Positions 7,504 through 14,738 are shown, counted from the first letter of the stretch. The stretch is DNA of 20,340 bases from Sulfurivermis sp041678005 (GCA_041678005.1 JBAYOW010000039.1:1-20340); one strand, 5' to 3'. Notes: generated by a model from the sequence alone, not told the origin. Translations and numbers: made by a program.

Positions 7504-8403
7504 CTAATTCTTTTGCCAGAAGTCATAAAAATTAAACCAGTTATAGGGAGCACTACGTACATACACTTCCAGTCTGTTGGCATAATTCTGCAGCCAGGTG
7601 CGCAACACTGACTCGCGTTCTCTGCGAGAGCCAGGCAATGTTGGCAGATCAAATGACTCAATATGAATGTCATAACGATTGCCGCCGCAATACAGGGCAA
7701 AAACCAGCACAACAGGGACACGCAATACGGCAGCAAGCTGGGCTACGCCAAAAGGAAATTGTGCTTCCTCACCAAGAAAATTACAGCTTACTGTTTTGCC
7801 TTCATCGGCAACCCGATCACCCAATAATCCAACCATACCGCCCTGCTCAACAGTTTCCTGCACCTGCAACAAGGTGTCGATTTCGCCTAAGGGGATAATG
7901 CTGTCAAGCAGAGCGGGGTTGAGTGTATGCAGCAATTGAGTAATAAAACTATTGTGCTCAGGAAACATCAAAATATGAATCGGTAAGTCACGTTGTTTAA
8001 TGCCGATCACGCGCAAGGCATCAAAACTACCGACATGGGCACTAAGCAATAAACAACCCTGCTTGCGATCACTCAATTGCTGCAAGATTTCTGTGCCATG
8101 CACGCGAATATCGAAGCGATGAAATTGCCCAACGAGCAAGAATACGCGATCAAGTATGGTCGAAGAAAAACAATGTATATGCCACAATCGTTCAAACAGA
8201 CCAGGTCTGCGCGCAAATATCCGCTGGAGATAATCCCTTGAGGCTCGTCTGGCAGTATGTGCTGTGAGAAAGAAATATAGCGTTATTGGATAAAGCAGCA
8301 AGCGTGCTGGTACACGACCAAGTTTGATTGCAACCCATAGAATCAGGCGCAAGGCCCAGGGGGAGCCTCGCTCCTGTTGATTTTGCCAGTGACGTTTATT
8401 CAT
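7504..8403 (-). CDS. Lysophospholipid-type acyltransferase (LPLAT / HtrB-like)
   Basis: 299 residues. The ATG at 8403 overlaps the preceding stop (ATGA) and is preferred to an upstream in-frame start at 8487. The protein belongs to the LPLAT superfamily related to LpxL/LpxM: the catalytic H-X4-D motif is seen as His123-V-G-S-F-Asp128, with a substrate loop (L-L-G-D-R-V-A-D-E-G-K-T-V) about 90 residues further on. A basic, hydrophobic N-terminal region (about 18-48) probably anchors it to the inner membrane. In aryl polyene loci this enzyme is proposed to transfer the ACP-bound polyene to a lipid acceptor before export. The acceptor is not visible in the sequence. Confidence 0.88.
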   Translation of the reverse strand: MNKRHWQNQQERGSPWALRLILWVAIKLGRVPARLLLYPITLYFFLTAHTARRASRDYLQRIFARRPGLFERLWHIHCFSSTILDRVFLLVGQFHRFDIRVHGTEILQQLSDRKQGCLLLSAHVGSFDALRVIGIKQRDLPIHILMFPEHNSFITQLLHTLNPALLDSIIPLGEIDTLLQVQETVEQGGMVGLLGDRVADEGKTVSCNFLGEEAQFPFGVAQLAAVLRVPVVLVFALYCGGNRYDIHIESFDLPTLPGSRRERESVLRTWLQNYANRLEVYVRSAPYNWFNFYDFWQKN

Positions 8404-8699
8404 GCATTTTTTATCTGCAGTATGCCTTTGGCCAGAGTGCGCTCGGCAAGAGTGCAGGTGAAGTCTGCACGCCCTGCCAGCTCGCACTGTAAATGCACAA
8501 CAAATTCCTGCTCAGGAAACAAAGGTTCGATGAATTTAACCTGTGGCAAAGCATAGACAACAAGCTCGGGATAACGCCGCGACAGTACCTGCAACACCTG
8601 TTCTAACAAGACAACACCGGGCACCACCGGATGCCCAGGAAAGTGCCCTGCCAAGCTGGGGTGGGTCGCCGCAACTATACATTGCTCACTGTATTTCAT
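8400..8699 (-). CDS. Short hotdog dehydratase (ApeI-like, FabA/FabZ type)
   Basis: 99-residue protein with a single short hotdog domain. The FabZ-like core G-H-F-P-G-H-P-V-V-P-G-V-V-L-L-E is at about residues 18-33, giving His19 and Glu33 as the probable catalytic pair. It is much shorter than FabZ (about 150), but ApeI-type dehydratases of aryl polyene loci are small like this. It lies between the ligase (14-base overlap) and the acyltransferase (4-base overlap). It should dehydrate the 3-hydroxyacyl intermediate; it and the other dehydratase at 2147-2587 may act on different chain lengths, or one may support the other. Role by family and context. Confidence 0.84.
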   Translation of the reverse strand: MKYSEQCIVAATHPSLAGHFPGHPVVPGVVLLEQVLQVLSRRYPELVVYALPQVKFIEPLFPEQEFVVHLQCELAGRADFTCTLAERTLAKGILQIKNA

Positions 8700-10029
8700 T
8701 GCCTGACCTCAAATCCTGCAGCATGGCCAGCAGCGCGTTGCGCGGTAATTTACCTGTTTCATTACGGGGTAATTTTGGCACCAAATACATCAAGCGCGGA
8801 ATGAACACAGGATCCAGATAAAGCAGCAGCTTCTGTTGAATATCAGAGACAGATAATTGTTCAGCAACAACCATGGCAGATAAACGCCCAACACGTTCAT
8901 TGCCTTCATCCAGCATCAGCACTGCCGCATCTTTTATGCCTGGAATAGCCAGCAAACGCTGCGTGAGCTCGCTGAGAGACGCACGTTTACCGGCAATGTT
9001 TACCATATCGTTATTTCTGCCCAGCAAAAGAAAATAATCTTCATATACTTCGATTATGTCATTTAACAAGGTTGGCTCACGCAGATACTCAGCCGTGGCA
9101 CGGCACACTCCATCTGCACAAGTGACTTTCACACCACCATAAGGCAGCCACTCATGACCGCTGAGCGTATGCCGATGCGCTATTGAACCGGTTTCAGTTG
9201 AGCCATAAATCTCATGCACCTCGCAAGCAAAAGCCTGTTCGGCTACGCGTGCGAGATCATCAGTTAATGGCGCAGTGGCACTGATAATCAGTGCCGTATC
9301 AGGCCAGGACAATTCAGCCTCAACACAGGCGCGCAAGTGCATCGGCGTCGTTATCAACACACGTGGACCTGGGACTTCATTCAATGCCTGATGCAGGTCG
9401 GCAGGAAAGAATGGCCGCCCACTATGTACAGCAAGATTCCCCAGCAACGGAAACAAAATACTGGTTTCCAGACCATACATATGTTGTGGCGGTACAGTGG
9501 CGACAATGATGCCGCCTGCATCGGCATCGAGCTTGAAACTCTCAAGCCCACGCGCCACGCTTCGCACCAGGTCTCCCCAATATTTGCGCTGCGGTTGTGG
9601 CGAGCCAGTACTACCGGAAGTAAAGATGATGACAGCCAATTGTTCCTGCGGAATAATCAATGGAGAAAGCTGTTTAGCAGGAGCAGGGTCAAGCTTTAAT
9701 ACATGCTGCGGCAGCTTCAGTTCATCAATATGATGCTCTACTAAACAATAGCTATCCGGGTAATTTAAACTGGTTTTTTCCACTGCCCAAGGAGTGCGGC
9801 AAGGTGGTAATAAATTCACTTGTCCACGTAATAACAGGGCGACAAAGGCCAGTAAAAAAAGATAGCGATCCTCACATAGATTCACCGCATGACTGGCTTC
9901 CGGCAAGTTGTCGGCCAATGCTTGCGCCTGGGAGATAAAATCAATCCAACGAACAGGTCTCCCCCGCTGCCATGCGATCACAGCCTGCTCATCACGGCGC
10001 ATCAATTCAATTAGGCCGGAACCAGTCAT
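8686..10029 (-). CDS. AMP-forming acyl/aryl-ACP (or CoA) ligase, starter-unit loading (ApeH-like)
   Basis: 447-residue adenylate-forming enzyme. The P-loop I-I-F-T-S-G-S-T-G-S-P is at about 134-144, the A5 motif Y-G-S-T-E-T-G at 275-281, the hinge/A8 region L-L-G-R-N-N-D-M-V-N-I-A-G-K-R at 335-349 and the catalytic lysine Lys427 in N-E-T-G-K-L-P-R near the C terminus, so the enzyme looks complete. The ATG at 10029 overlaps the preceding stop (ATGA) and is preferred to a TTG 9 bases upstream. With a hydroxybenzoate-forming chorismatase encoded divergently, the likely job is to activate an aryl acid with ATP and load it on the operon's ACP. Specificity for benzoate rather than a cinnamate cannot be read by eye. 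Confidence 0.9.
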   Translation of the reverse strand: MTGSGLIELMRRDEQAVIAWQRGRPVRWIDFISQAQALADNLPEASHAVNLCEDRYLFLLAFVALLLRGQVNLLPPCRTPWAVEKTSLNYPDSYCLVEHHIDELKLPQHVLKLDPAPAKQLSPLIIPQEQLAVIIFTSGSTGSPQPQRKYWGDLVRSVARGLESFKLDADAGGIIVATVPPQHMYGLETSILFPLLGNLAVHSGRPFFPADLHQALNEVPGPRVLITTPMHLRACVEAELSWPDTALIISATAPLTDDLARVAEQAFACEVHEIYGSTETGSIAHRHTLSGHEWLPYGGVKVTCADGVCRATAEYLREPTLLNDIIEVYEDYFLLLGRNNDMVNIAGKRASLSELTQRLLAIPGIKDAAVLMLDEGNERVGRLSAMVVAEQLSVSDIQQKLLLYLDPVFIPRLMYLVPKLPRNETGKLPRNALLAMLQDLRSGNEIQ

Positions 10030-10634
10030 TTGCGCCAACTCGTCAATTTAAGTCTGGCCATGGTCTGTAAAAAGTTGAAAAAGCTACGTTGTGGCAAGTG
10101 CGGCAGACAGCGATAGCGCATAAAAAACTCGATGATAAAGAAACCCAAAATCAACAAATAACCAATAAGGTTAGTAAATAGCGACCAAGCCTGGCGTGTG
10201 CCGCAATAGGCTAATGACAAGCTGATAATACCTAGTGTTGCCAGAAACACCGCCCATGCTGCAGTAACTGTTCGGGTGTAGCGTTGTGTTGCAGCGTCCA
10301 GCTCGCCATCCAGCAATGCTGCTATGCGCGTAACCAATGGAGTCCGCCCAGGAAACAGACTGACTGCAAATAAGCTTGCCATAGCAAAATAAATCAACAA
10401 TGGCGGCCACAAAAACAAGCTGTAATTATCCGCAAGGATAAATGCCACAAATATGACTAACGCAGCGGCAAGCAAAGCATAGCAAGGGCGAAAGCCACTA
10501 GAGCCTTTACCTGCCAGCAGCCCTGTTATCACCGCGAGCAAGATGATTGCCGGTGTGTAGCTGGCGGTGAGCACGCCATAATGAACAGCGGCAGGATAGG
10601 CCAGCAGCAATAACCAGGAGGCGCGTTGCGCCAT
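10026..10634 (-). CDS. Polytopic inner membrane protein of the aryl polyene operon (COG4648-like)
   Basis: 202 residues with about six hydrophobic stretches: about 7-24, 27-41, 50-68, 72-92, then 124-142 and 150-167. The C terminus is basic and soluble (R-Y-R-C-L-P-H-L-P-Q-R-S ... L-T-S-W-R-K). No catalytic motif is visible. Similar unannotated membrane proteins sit between the ACP and ligase genes in aryl polyene loci. It starts 2 bases after the ACP stop and ends overlapping the ligase ATG, so it belongs to the operon. It may anchor the biosynthetic enzymes at the membrane, but that is inference. Confidence 0.83.
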   Translation of the reverse strand: MAQRASWLLLLAYPAAVHYGVLTASYTPAIILLAVITGLLAGKGSSGFRPCYALLAAALVIFVAFILADNYSLFLWPPLLIYFAMASLFAVSLFPGRTPLVTRIAALLDGELDAATQRYTRTVTAAWAVFLATLGIISLSLAYCGTRQAWSLFTNLIGYLLILGFFIIEFFMRYRCLPHLPQRSFFNFLQTMARLKLTSWRK

Positions 10635-10636
10635 AA

Positions 10637-10906
10637 TTATTTTTTACGCTGTTCGTTGATGTGTGACGCCAAGGCCCGCAGTGAGGAAAAAATGCGCACA
10701 TTGTTTTCATCATCAGAGCGCAGCTGAAAGCCATACTGTCGCGAGATAGCCAGTGCCAACTCCAGGGCATCAATAGAATCCAGACCCAGGCCATCACGAA
10801 ACAGTGGGGCCTCAACTTCAATGTCGGAGACAGCTATATCTTCAAGATTCAGGGCATCAATAATCAGTTGCCCTACTTCCGACTCCATTGGACTGAGCTC
10901 AGACAT
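10637..10906 (-). CDS. Acyl carrier protein of the aryl polyene operon
   Basis: 89-residue acidic carrier protein. The phosphopantetheine attachment motif G-L-D-S-I-D-A-L-E-L is present, with Ser44 as the modified residue. A good ribosome site (AAGGAA, 7 bases before ATG) lies upstream. It is the first gene of the minus-strand operon and the only ACP visible in the window, whereas the E. coli aryl polyene cluster has two; xanthomonadin loci have XanC as their ACP. It should carry the aryl starter and the growing chain. The C terminus is basic (N-E-Q-R-K-K), somewhat unlike the fatty-acid AcpP. Confidence 0.92.
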   Translation of the reverse strand: MSELSPMESEVGQLIIDALNLEDIAVSDIEVEAPLFRDGLGLDSIDALELALAISRQYGFQLRSDDENNVRIFSSLRALASHINEQRKK

Positions 10907-11048
10907 ACTACATGTTCCTTTTTATTTTAGCGCCAAGATCAATGAGTACGCGTTGGCGCATGCGTGGAGAATAAGCGGGAAATTATATATAATTCGCCTT
11001 TAATCTCAACTGGGCTTACTTTTTACAAGCCCACATAATCCTGTAGTC
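10907..11048. promoter_or_regulatory. Divergent regulatory region between pigment operon and chorismatase gene
   Basis: The 142-base gap drives the minus-strand operon and the + strand chorismatase gene. A TATAAT hexamer at 10988-10993 lies inside a near-palindromic AT stretch and could serve as -10 for the + strand; no good -35 is seen. Two perfect 7-bp inverted repeats are present: GCGCCAA (10930-10936) with TTGGCGC (10953-10959), centres 23 bases apart, just upstream of the ACP gene, and TGGGCTT (11011-11017) with AAGCCCA (11027-11033), just upstream of the chorismatase ATG. The first could be a dimer operator, the second a leader hairpin. Both are candidates only. Confidence 0.4.
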
Positions 11049-12011
11049 ATGCCAGCTCCTTGTATTCATTATGGTAATCAAATAACAGCCAACTGTTTTG
11101 CTGCTGTGCATTTTGGTGCCAGTAAAAGCTCAGTCCACTACTTTGATGGCGTTATTCACATCAATTTGGCCATACCTGTTTTGGGCGACAGCCCGGAGAT
11201 GCTGGAGCTATGGTCAACAAACACTGCGTTACAGCACGACACGATTGGTCCGCTACACATCGCACACAATGGTGCTTTCCTCTTTGGCGCCTTGTGCCTG
11301 GATGACACAACCCAGCTGGAGCAGACCAGTCACGACATATACAAAACTATCCTGGCAGCTCTGACAGCGCACGGCTACCCTGCATTGTTACGTGTGTGGA
11401 ACTATTTTCCTGCCATCACTGGCCACGAGCTAGATGGAGAGCGTTATCAATTGTTCTGCAGCGGCAGACACATTGCCTGTAACACAGGTCCTGACTACGA
11501 GACCAAACTACCTGCCGCCAGCGCCTTAGGCAGCCATGGTACTGGTCTGTTGCTTTATTTTTTGGCTGCCCGCGACACTAGTATGCAAGTGGAAAACCCA
11601 AAGCAAATCAGTGCGTTTCATTACCCAAAACAATACGGATCGCGCAGCCCATCTTTTTCTCGCGCCATCATCAAACCCTGGAATGATGTAACTCATTTTT
11701 ATTTATCTGGCACCGCAGCGGTGCGCGGTCATGCCAGTGAACATCCAAATGACAGTCTTGCCCAGCTGCAACTTAGCATGGACAACATCAGACAAGTACT
11801 AACACAAACTCATGTCCAGTACCCGAAATTCAAACAAAGACTTGAAGATTTATCCCTGCTCAAGGTTTATCTACATAATCAAGCAGACTACCTCTTGATA
11901 CGCAATGAACTGGAGAAACAATTAGGCACAGATCTACCCGTGCTCTATCTCCTGGCTGATGTCTGCCGCAAGGAGCTGCTGGTGGAAATCGAAGGCTACA
12001 GCGTTAGCTAA
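11049..12011 (+). CDS. xanB2: Chorismatase, FkbO/Hyg5/XanB2 family (hydroxybenzoate starter synthesis)
   Basis: 320 residues. Enzymes of this family split chorismate into pyruvate and a hydroxybenzoate (XanB2 and Hyg5) or a dihydroxy-cyclohexadiene acid (FkbO). Family features visible: R-V-W-N-Y-F-P (115-121), H-Y-P-K-Q-Y-G-S-R-S-P-S-F-S-R (191-205), S-G-T-A-A-V-R-G-H-A-S (220-230) and the C-terminal L-Y-L-L-A-D-V-C-R-K-E-L-L-V-E-I-E with Glu313 as the likely catalytic acid. Cys306 in D-V-C-R fits the 3-hydroxybenzoate-forming subtype as I recall it, so 3- and/or 4-hydroxybenzoate is the expected product. Divergent from the polyene operon, it would supply the aryl starter, as XanB2 does for xanthomonadin. 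Older annotation calls it pteridine-dependent deoxygenase. The ribosome site is weak. Confidence 0.88.
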   Translation: MPAPCIHYGNQITANCFAAVHFGASKSSVHYFDGVIHINLAIPVLGDSPEMLELWSTNTALQHDTIGPLHIAHNGAFLFGALCLDDTTQLEQTSHDIYKTILAALTAHGYPALLRVWNYFPAITGHELDGERYQLFCSGRHIACNTGPDYETKLPAASALGSHGTGLLLYFLAARDTSMQVENPKQISAFHYPKQYGSRSPSFSRAIIKPWNDVTHFYLSGTAAVRGHASEHPNDSLAQLQLSMDNIRQVLTQTHVQYPKFKQRLEDLSLLKVYLHNQADYLLIRNELEKQLGTDLPVLYLLADVCRKELLVEIEGYSVS

Positions 12012-12642
12012 TTTTACTCAGAATTTCTTTATCGCCAACCAGCCTCGCCCAGTACCGTCCCGTCAAATACCAATGCAGATAAAATGCTTCCAGCAACAAC
12101 CGGGCAAATATCGCTCCTGAGTTACACCACCGTTCCTCTGCCGCACACAACTGATGCTGCATCCCCAGACCATCGGCTATCACAGCCAGTCGCGCCAGAT
12201 GATAACGGTTGGAGACTATGCTGACTGGCGTATTCTTGCTAAGCAGCTCCCTTGCATTACGCAAATTTCCCAGAGTATGACAAGAGCTTTCCTCAAGCCG
12301 CATGAACTCTGCTGCCAGTCCACGAGAGCTCAGATATTCTGCACCCTTGGCTGCCTCGCTCACATCGCTTTGGCCGGTAAAACCACCCAGCAACAGCAAC
12401 GACCCAGCCCCTGCTTTATGCAAAGCTAATGCGCGCTCCAGGCGTAGACGAAAATCCATCCCGACTGCGTCATCTACCAGACGCACGCCTGGCACCAGCA
12501 CACAGGTTGTTGCTGCCAGCTCGCACGATGCTGCACTAGCTGTGCGGTAAACTCGATGCAGCATCCAGAAAAATGTCAGCCCACCGCTGCAACAAATAAG
12601 CACGATAGAGATCAGTAACATTTTAAAGCCGTTGGCCCGCAT
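12004..12642 (-). CDS. DUF218 (YdcF/SanA/ElyC-like) membrane-anchored protein
   Basis: 212-residue protein with one N-terminal membrane helix (about 8-29) and a DUF218 domain: V-P-G-V-R-L-V-D-D-A, L-L-L-L-G-G-F-T-G near residue 90, E-E-S-S-C-H-T-L-G-N-L-R-N-A and V-S-N-R-Y-H-L-A-R. The domain should face the periplasm. Relatives such as SanA and ElyC are linked to envelope integrity and lipid carrier metabolism, but the reaction is not established. The start lies 6 bases after the stop of a 56-codon ORF on the same strand and lacks a clear ribosome site of its own, so its translation may depend on that ORF. Its 3' end overlaps the convergent chorismatase gene by 8 bases. Membership in the pigment pathway is unproven. 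Confidence 0.83.
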   Translation of the reverse strand: MRANGFKMLLISIVLICCSGGLTFFWMLHRVYRTASAASCELAATTCVLVPGVRLVDDAVGMDFRLRLERALALHKAGAGSLLLLGGFTGQSDVSEAAKGAEYLSSRGLAAEFMRLEESSCHTLGNLRNARELLSKNTPVSIVSNRYHLARLAVIADGLGMQHQLCAAEERWCNSGAIFARLLLEAFYLHWYLTGRYWARLVGDKEILSKIS

Positions 12643-12648
12643 ATTTAA

Positions 12649-12819
12649 TCAGAGAGAACGGGTAATGTCGTAGTGGATGTGGGCCGAGGGCAAGGCACGA
12701 TGTAGCAGGATATACATGCCTTTGCAGTACACACTCTGCTCATAGGGCAGAGCCTGTGTCCCGCCGGGGAGAAAAAACAACAGGATGTTTTGCTTTTTTT
12801 GTAGACAAAAACAACTCAT
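12649..12819 (-). CDS. Possible small protein or leader ORF (56 codons) upstream of the DUF218 gene
   Basis: A 56-codon frame from ATG at 12819 to TGA at 12649. It has a good ribosome site (GAGG, 5 bases before ATG) and ends 6 bases before the DUF218 start, which has none, an arrangement that suggests coupled translation. The product starts M-S-C-F-C-L-Q-K-K-Q-N-I-L-L-F-F-L and is hydrophobic at residues 11-18, then ends H-I-H-Y-D-I-T-R-S-L. It has three Cys (residues 3, 5, 32). I recognise no family. It could be a small membrane peptide, a regulatory leader, or chance. Conservation across relatives would decide. Confidence 0.35.
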   Translation of the reverse strand: MSCFCLQKKQNILLFFLPGGTQALPYEQSVYCKGMYILLHRALPSAHIHYDITRSL

Positions 12820-12950
12820 TGCAACCTCAACAAAACCAGTGCTTTTCTCATGCTGTTATGAAATATACATATTGATTTCAGCGGCCGCAGCAGACAGCCA
12901 GCCTTCATGTAACAACAAACCCCCAGCTATTGGACAGCTGAGATTTGCTG

Positions 12951-14111
12951 TCAGTCTTCACTTACCTTATTGATCCAGGCTCCATAGCCTTTGGCTTCCA
13001 TTTCGGCCAGCGGTATAAACAACAAACTATTACCGTTGATACAGTAACGTGCGCCACCCTGGTCACTGGGGCCATCGGCAAAGATATGACCAAGGTGTGA
13101 ATCAGCCATGCGGCTACGCGCTTCCACCCGATGTGTATTTAAACTTGTGTCATCATGCTTGGTGATAGAGTCATCCTGAATGGGACGTGTAAAACTTGGC
13201 CAGCCACAACCAGCCTGATATTTATCCCGCGAACTGAACAAAGGCTCACCGCTAACCACATCCACATAAATACCCGGCTCGAACAAACCATCATATTCAT
13301 GGGAAAAAGGGCGTTCTGTGCCACTTTCCTGGGTAATCCGATACTGTGATGGAGTGAGTATATGTTGCAGGGATTCAGTAGCAGGCTTCTGATACTTTTC
13401 TACTGCAAAAACAGGCTTGCTCGGCAGTGCTGTCAATGGCTCATTCGCAAGTCGCAAGTCCAAATGACAATACCCCCGGGGATTTTTTTGCAGGTAATCC
13501 TGGTGGTAATCCTCAGCTGGATAAAAATGATCCAGGGGCAGGTTTTCTACCACGATCGGCTGCTGATAACGGCTCTGCAATTGCACTAAGGCCGCTGCAA
13601 CAATTGCCTGCTCGTGGCTGTCGTTACTATAAACACCGCTGCGATATTGAGTGCCGCGATCGTTGCCCTGCTGGTTCAAACTGGTGGGATCAATAATACG
13701 AAAGAAATGCTGCAAGATAGCTGTTAAAGATACCCGCGCTGGATCGTAAACAACTTTCACCGTTTCCGCATGGCCGGTGTTTTTGTGGATGACATCGTTA
13801 TAACCAGGGTTTTCCGTACGGCCATTGGCATAGCCAGAGACCACCTCAATTACTCCTTCAAGGCGCTCAAAATAAGCCTCCACACCCCAAAAACAACCGC
13901 CCGCCAAATAGATTTCCCGTGTGTGCATGGTGTCTATATCCTGTTTGCCGCTGTCAGCCGACAAGCCTGCATCTGCCGCACCTTGGGACTTGGCCATCAT
14001 CTGCAGTGATGGCTGCAGCGATTTTGCCTGCAACGAGGGCAACAGTAAGACAATACAGAACACGAAAAGAACGCGCTGGAAAATGCCACCCGTTGTCCTG
14101 GAAAGAAACAC
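12951..14111 (-). CDS. msrAB: Secreted methionine sulfoxide reductase MsrA-MsrB fusion
   Basis: A two-domain protein repairing both stereoisomers of methionine sulfoxide in envelope proteins. With the GTG start at 14111 it has 386 residues: an N-terminal secretion signal (V-L-F-V-F-C-I-V-L-L-L-P-S-L), MsrA with Cys73 in A-G-G-C-F-W-G-V-E, then MsrB with the resolving-type Cys302 in G-C-G-W-P-S-F and catalytic Cys357 in R-Y-C-I-N-G-N-S. The zinc-binding C-x-x-C pairs of E. coli MsrB are absent (D-V-V-S here). The arrangement resembles the C-terminal part of Neisseria PilB without its thioredoxin domain, so an outside periplasmic reductant is needed. The start is uncertain: an ATG at 14210 is in frame but overlaps the upstream gene by 50 bases. 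Confidence 0.9.
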   Translation of the reverse strand: MFLSRTTGGIFQRVLFVFCIVLLLPSLQAKSLQPSLQMMAKSQGAADAGLSADSGKQDIDTMHTREIYLAGGCFWGVEAYFERLEGVIEVVSGYANGRTENPGYNDVIHKNTGHAETVKVVYDPARVSLTAILQHFFRIIDPTSLNQQGNDRGTQYRSGVYSNDSHEQAIVAAALVQLQSRYQQPIVVENLPLDHFYPAEDYHQDYLQKNPRGYCHLDLRLANEPLTALPSKPVFAVEKYQKPATESLQHILTPSQYRITQESGTERPFSHEYDGLFEPGIYVDVVSGEPLFSSRDKYQAGCGWPSFTRPIQDDSITKHDDTSLNTHRVEARSRMADSHLGHIFADGPSDQGGARYCINGNSLLFIPLAEMEAKGYGAWINKVSED

Positions 14112-14160
14112 GCCATCCAGCCCAGATAAACCAGTGTGCACAGATGGATTTGTCACACAA

Positions 14161-14571
14161 TTATTTACACTTGCCCAGACGACGACCCTTAACGTCCATA
14201 TGCATTTCACCCATGCCCTGGTCAGGTGTCATAGTTATTTTCTGCTCAAGTTCATAGGTGTTTGCAGTAAATTTACCCTTTACCAAACCAGCCATCTTTA
14301 CACCATCCGCATCGCAGTTCATGTCGTAGCTGATATTGCCACCAGCAGATTTCATATTTGAGATCTGACAATCGCCAGAATCCTTGTTCGAAAATTGTTT
14401 GCCTGTGGCAAGATCCTGCTCAGTATAACAATAGCTAAATGTCATCCCTGGTATCGACATCCCCTGCATCTGTGTCTTAGTAGTGATCTCCCACAGGCCT
14501 GGCTGCATATCCTGTGCACTAACAAAGTTTGCAGCGATTATCAAGGCAAGCGCAGTTAACAAACGCTTCAT
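14161..14571 (-). CDS. Secreted DUF3617 family protein
   Basis: 136 residues with a clean Sec signal (M-K-R-L-L-T-A-L-A-L-I-I-A-A-N-F-V-S-A, cleavage before Q-D). The mature start M-Q-P-G-L-W-E-I-T-T-K-T and the central S-Y-C-Y-T-E-Q-D-L pattern are typical of DUF3617, a periplasmic proteobacterial family with no known function. Three or more cysteines in the mature part (Y-C-Y, G-D-C-Q, M-N-C-D, G-K-C-K) suggest disulfides. A strong AAGGAG ribosome site lies 8 bases before the ATG. It ends 49 bases before the msrAB start chosen here, and the two may be cotranscribed, which would put a disulfide- and methionine-rich secreted protein next to a repair enzyme. Confidence 0.87.
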   Translation of the reverse strand: MKRLLTALALIIAANFVSAQDMQPGLWEITTKTQMQGMSIPGMTFSYCYTEQDLATGKQFSNKDSGDCQISNMKSAGGNISYDMNCDADGVKMAGLVKGKFTANTYELEQKITMTPDQGMGEMHMDVKGRRLGKCK

Positions 14572-14738
14572 GGCAATACTCCTTATATATATCGTTTAAC
14601 AGCAAAATCGAGTGAATTTATAGTTTTTATACGGCACGCCTTTGCATGCTGACACCCCAATACTCTACGCCAAGCACAATTCTATTGTAGGTCACTTAAT
14701 CTTGAAATAGCAGAAAATGTTTCGCGGCACGTGGCACA

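Noticed and set aside
7476..7736. Long N-terminal extension of the LolA-like frame
   Set aside because: It lies inside the acyltransferase gene in another frame, is Cys-rich and has no family resemblance; the real protein starts at or after 7475.
12933..12952. GACAGC-N8-GCTGTC hairpin at the msrAB stop as a terminator
   Set aside because: Only a 6-bp stem and no T run on either strand, so not called as a terminator.
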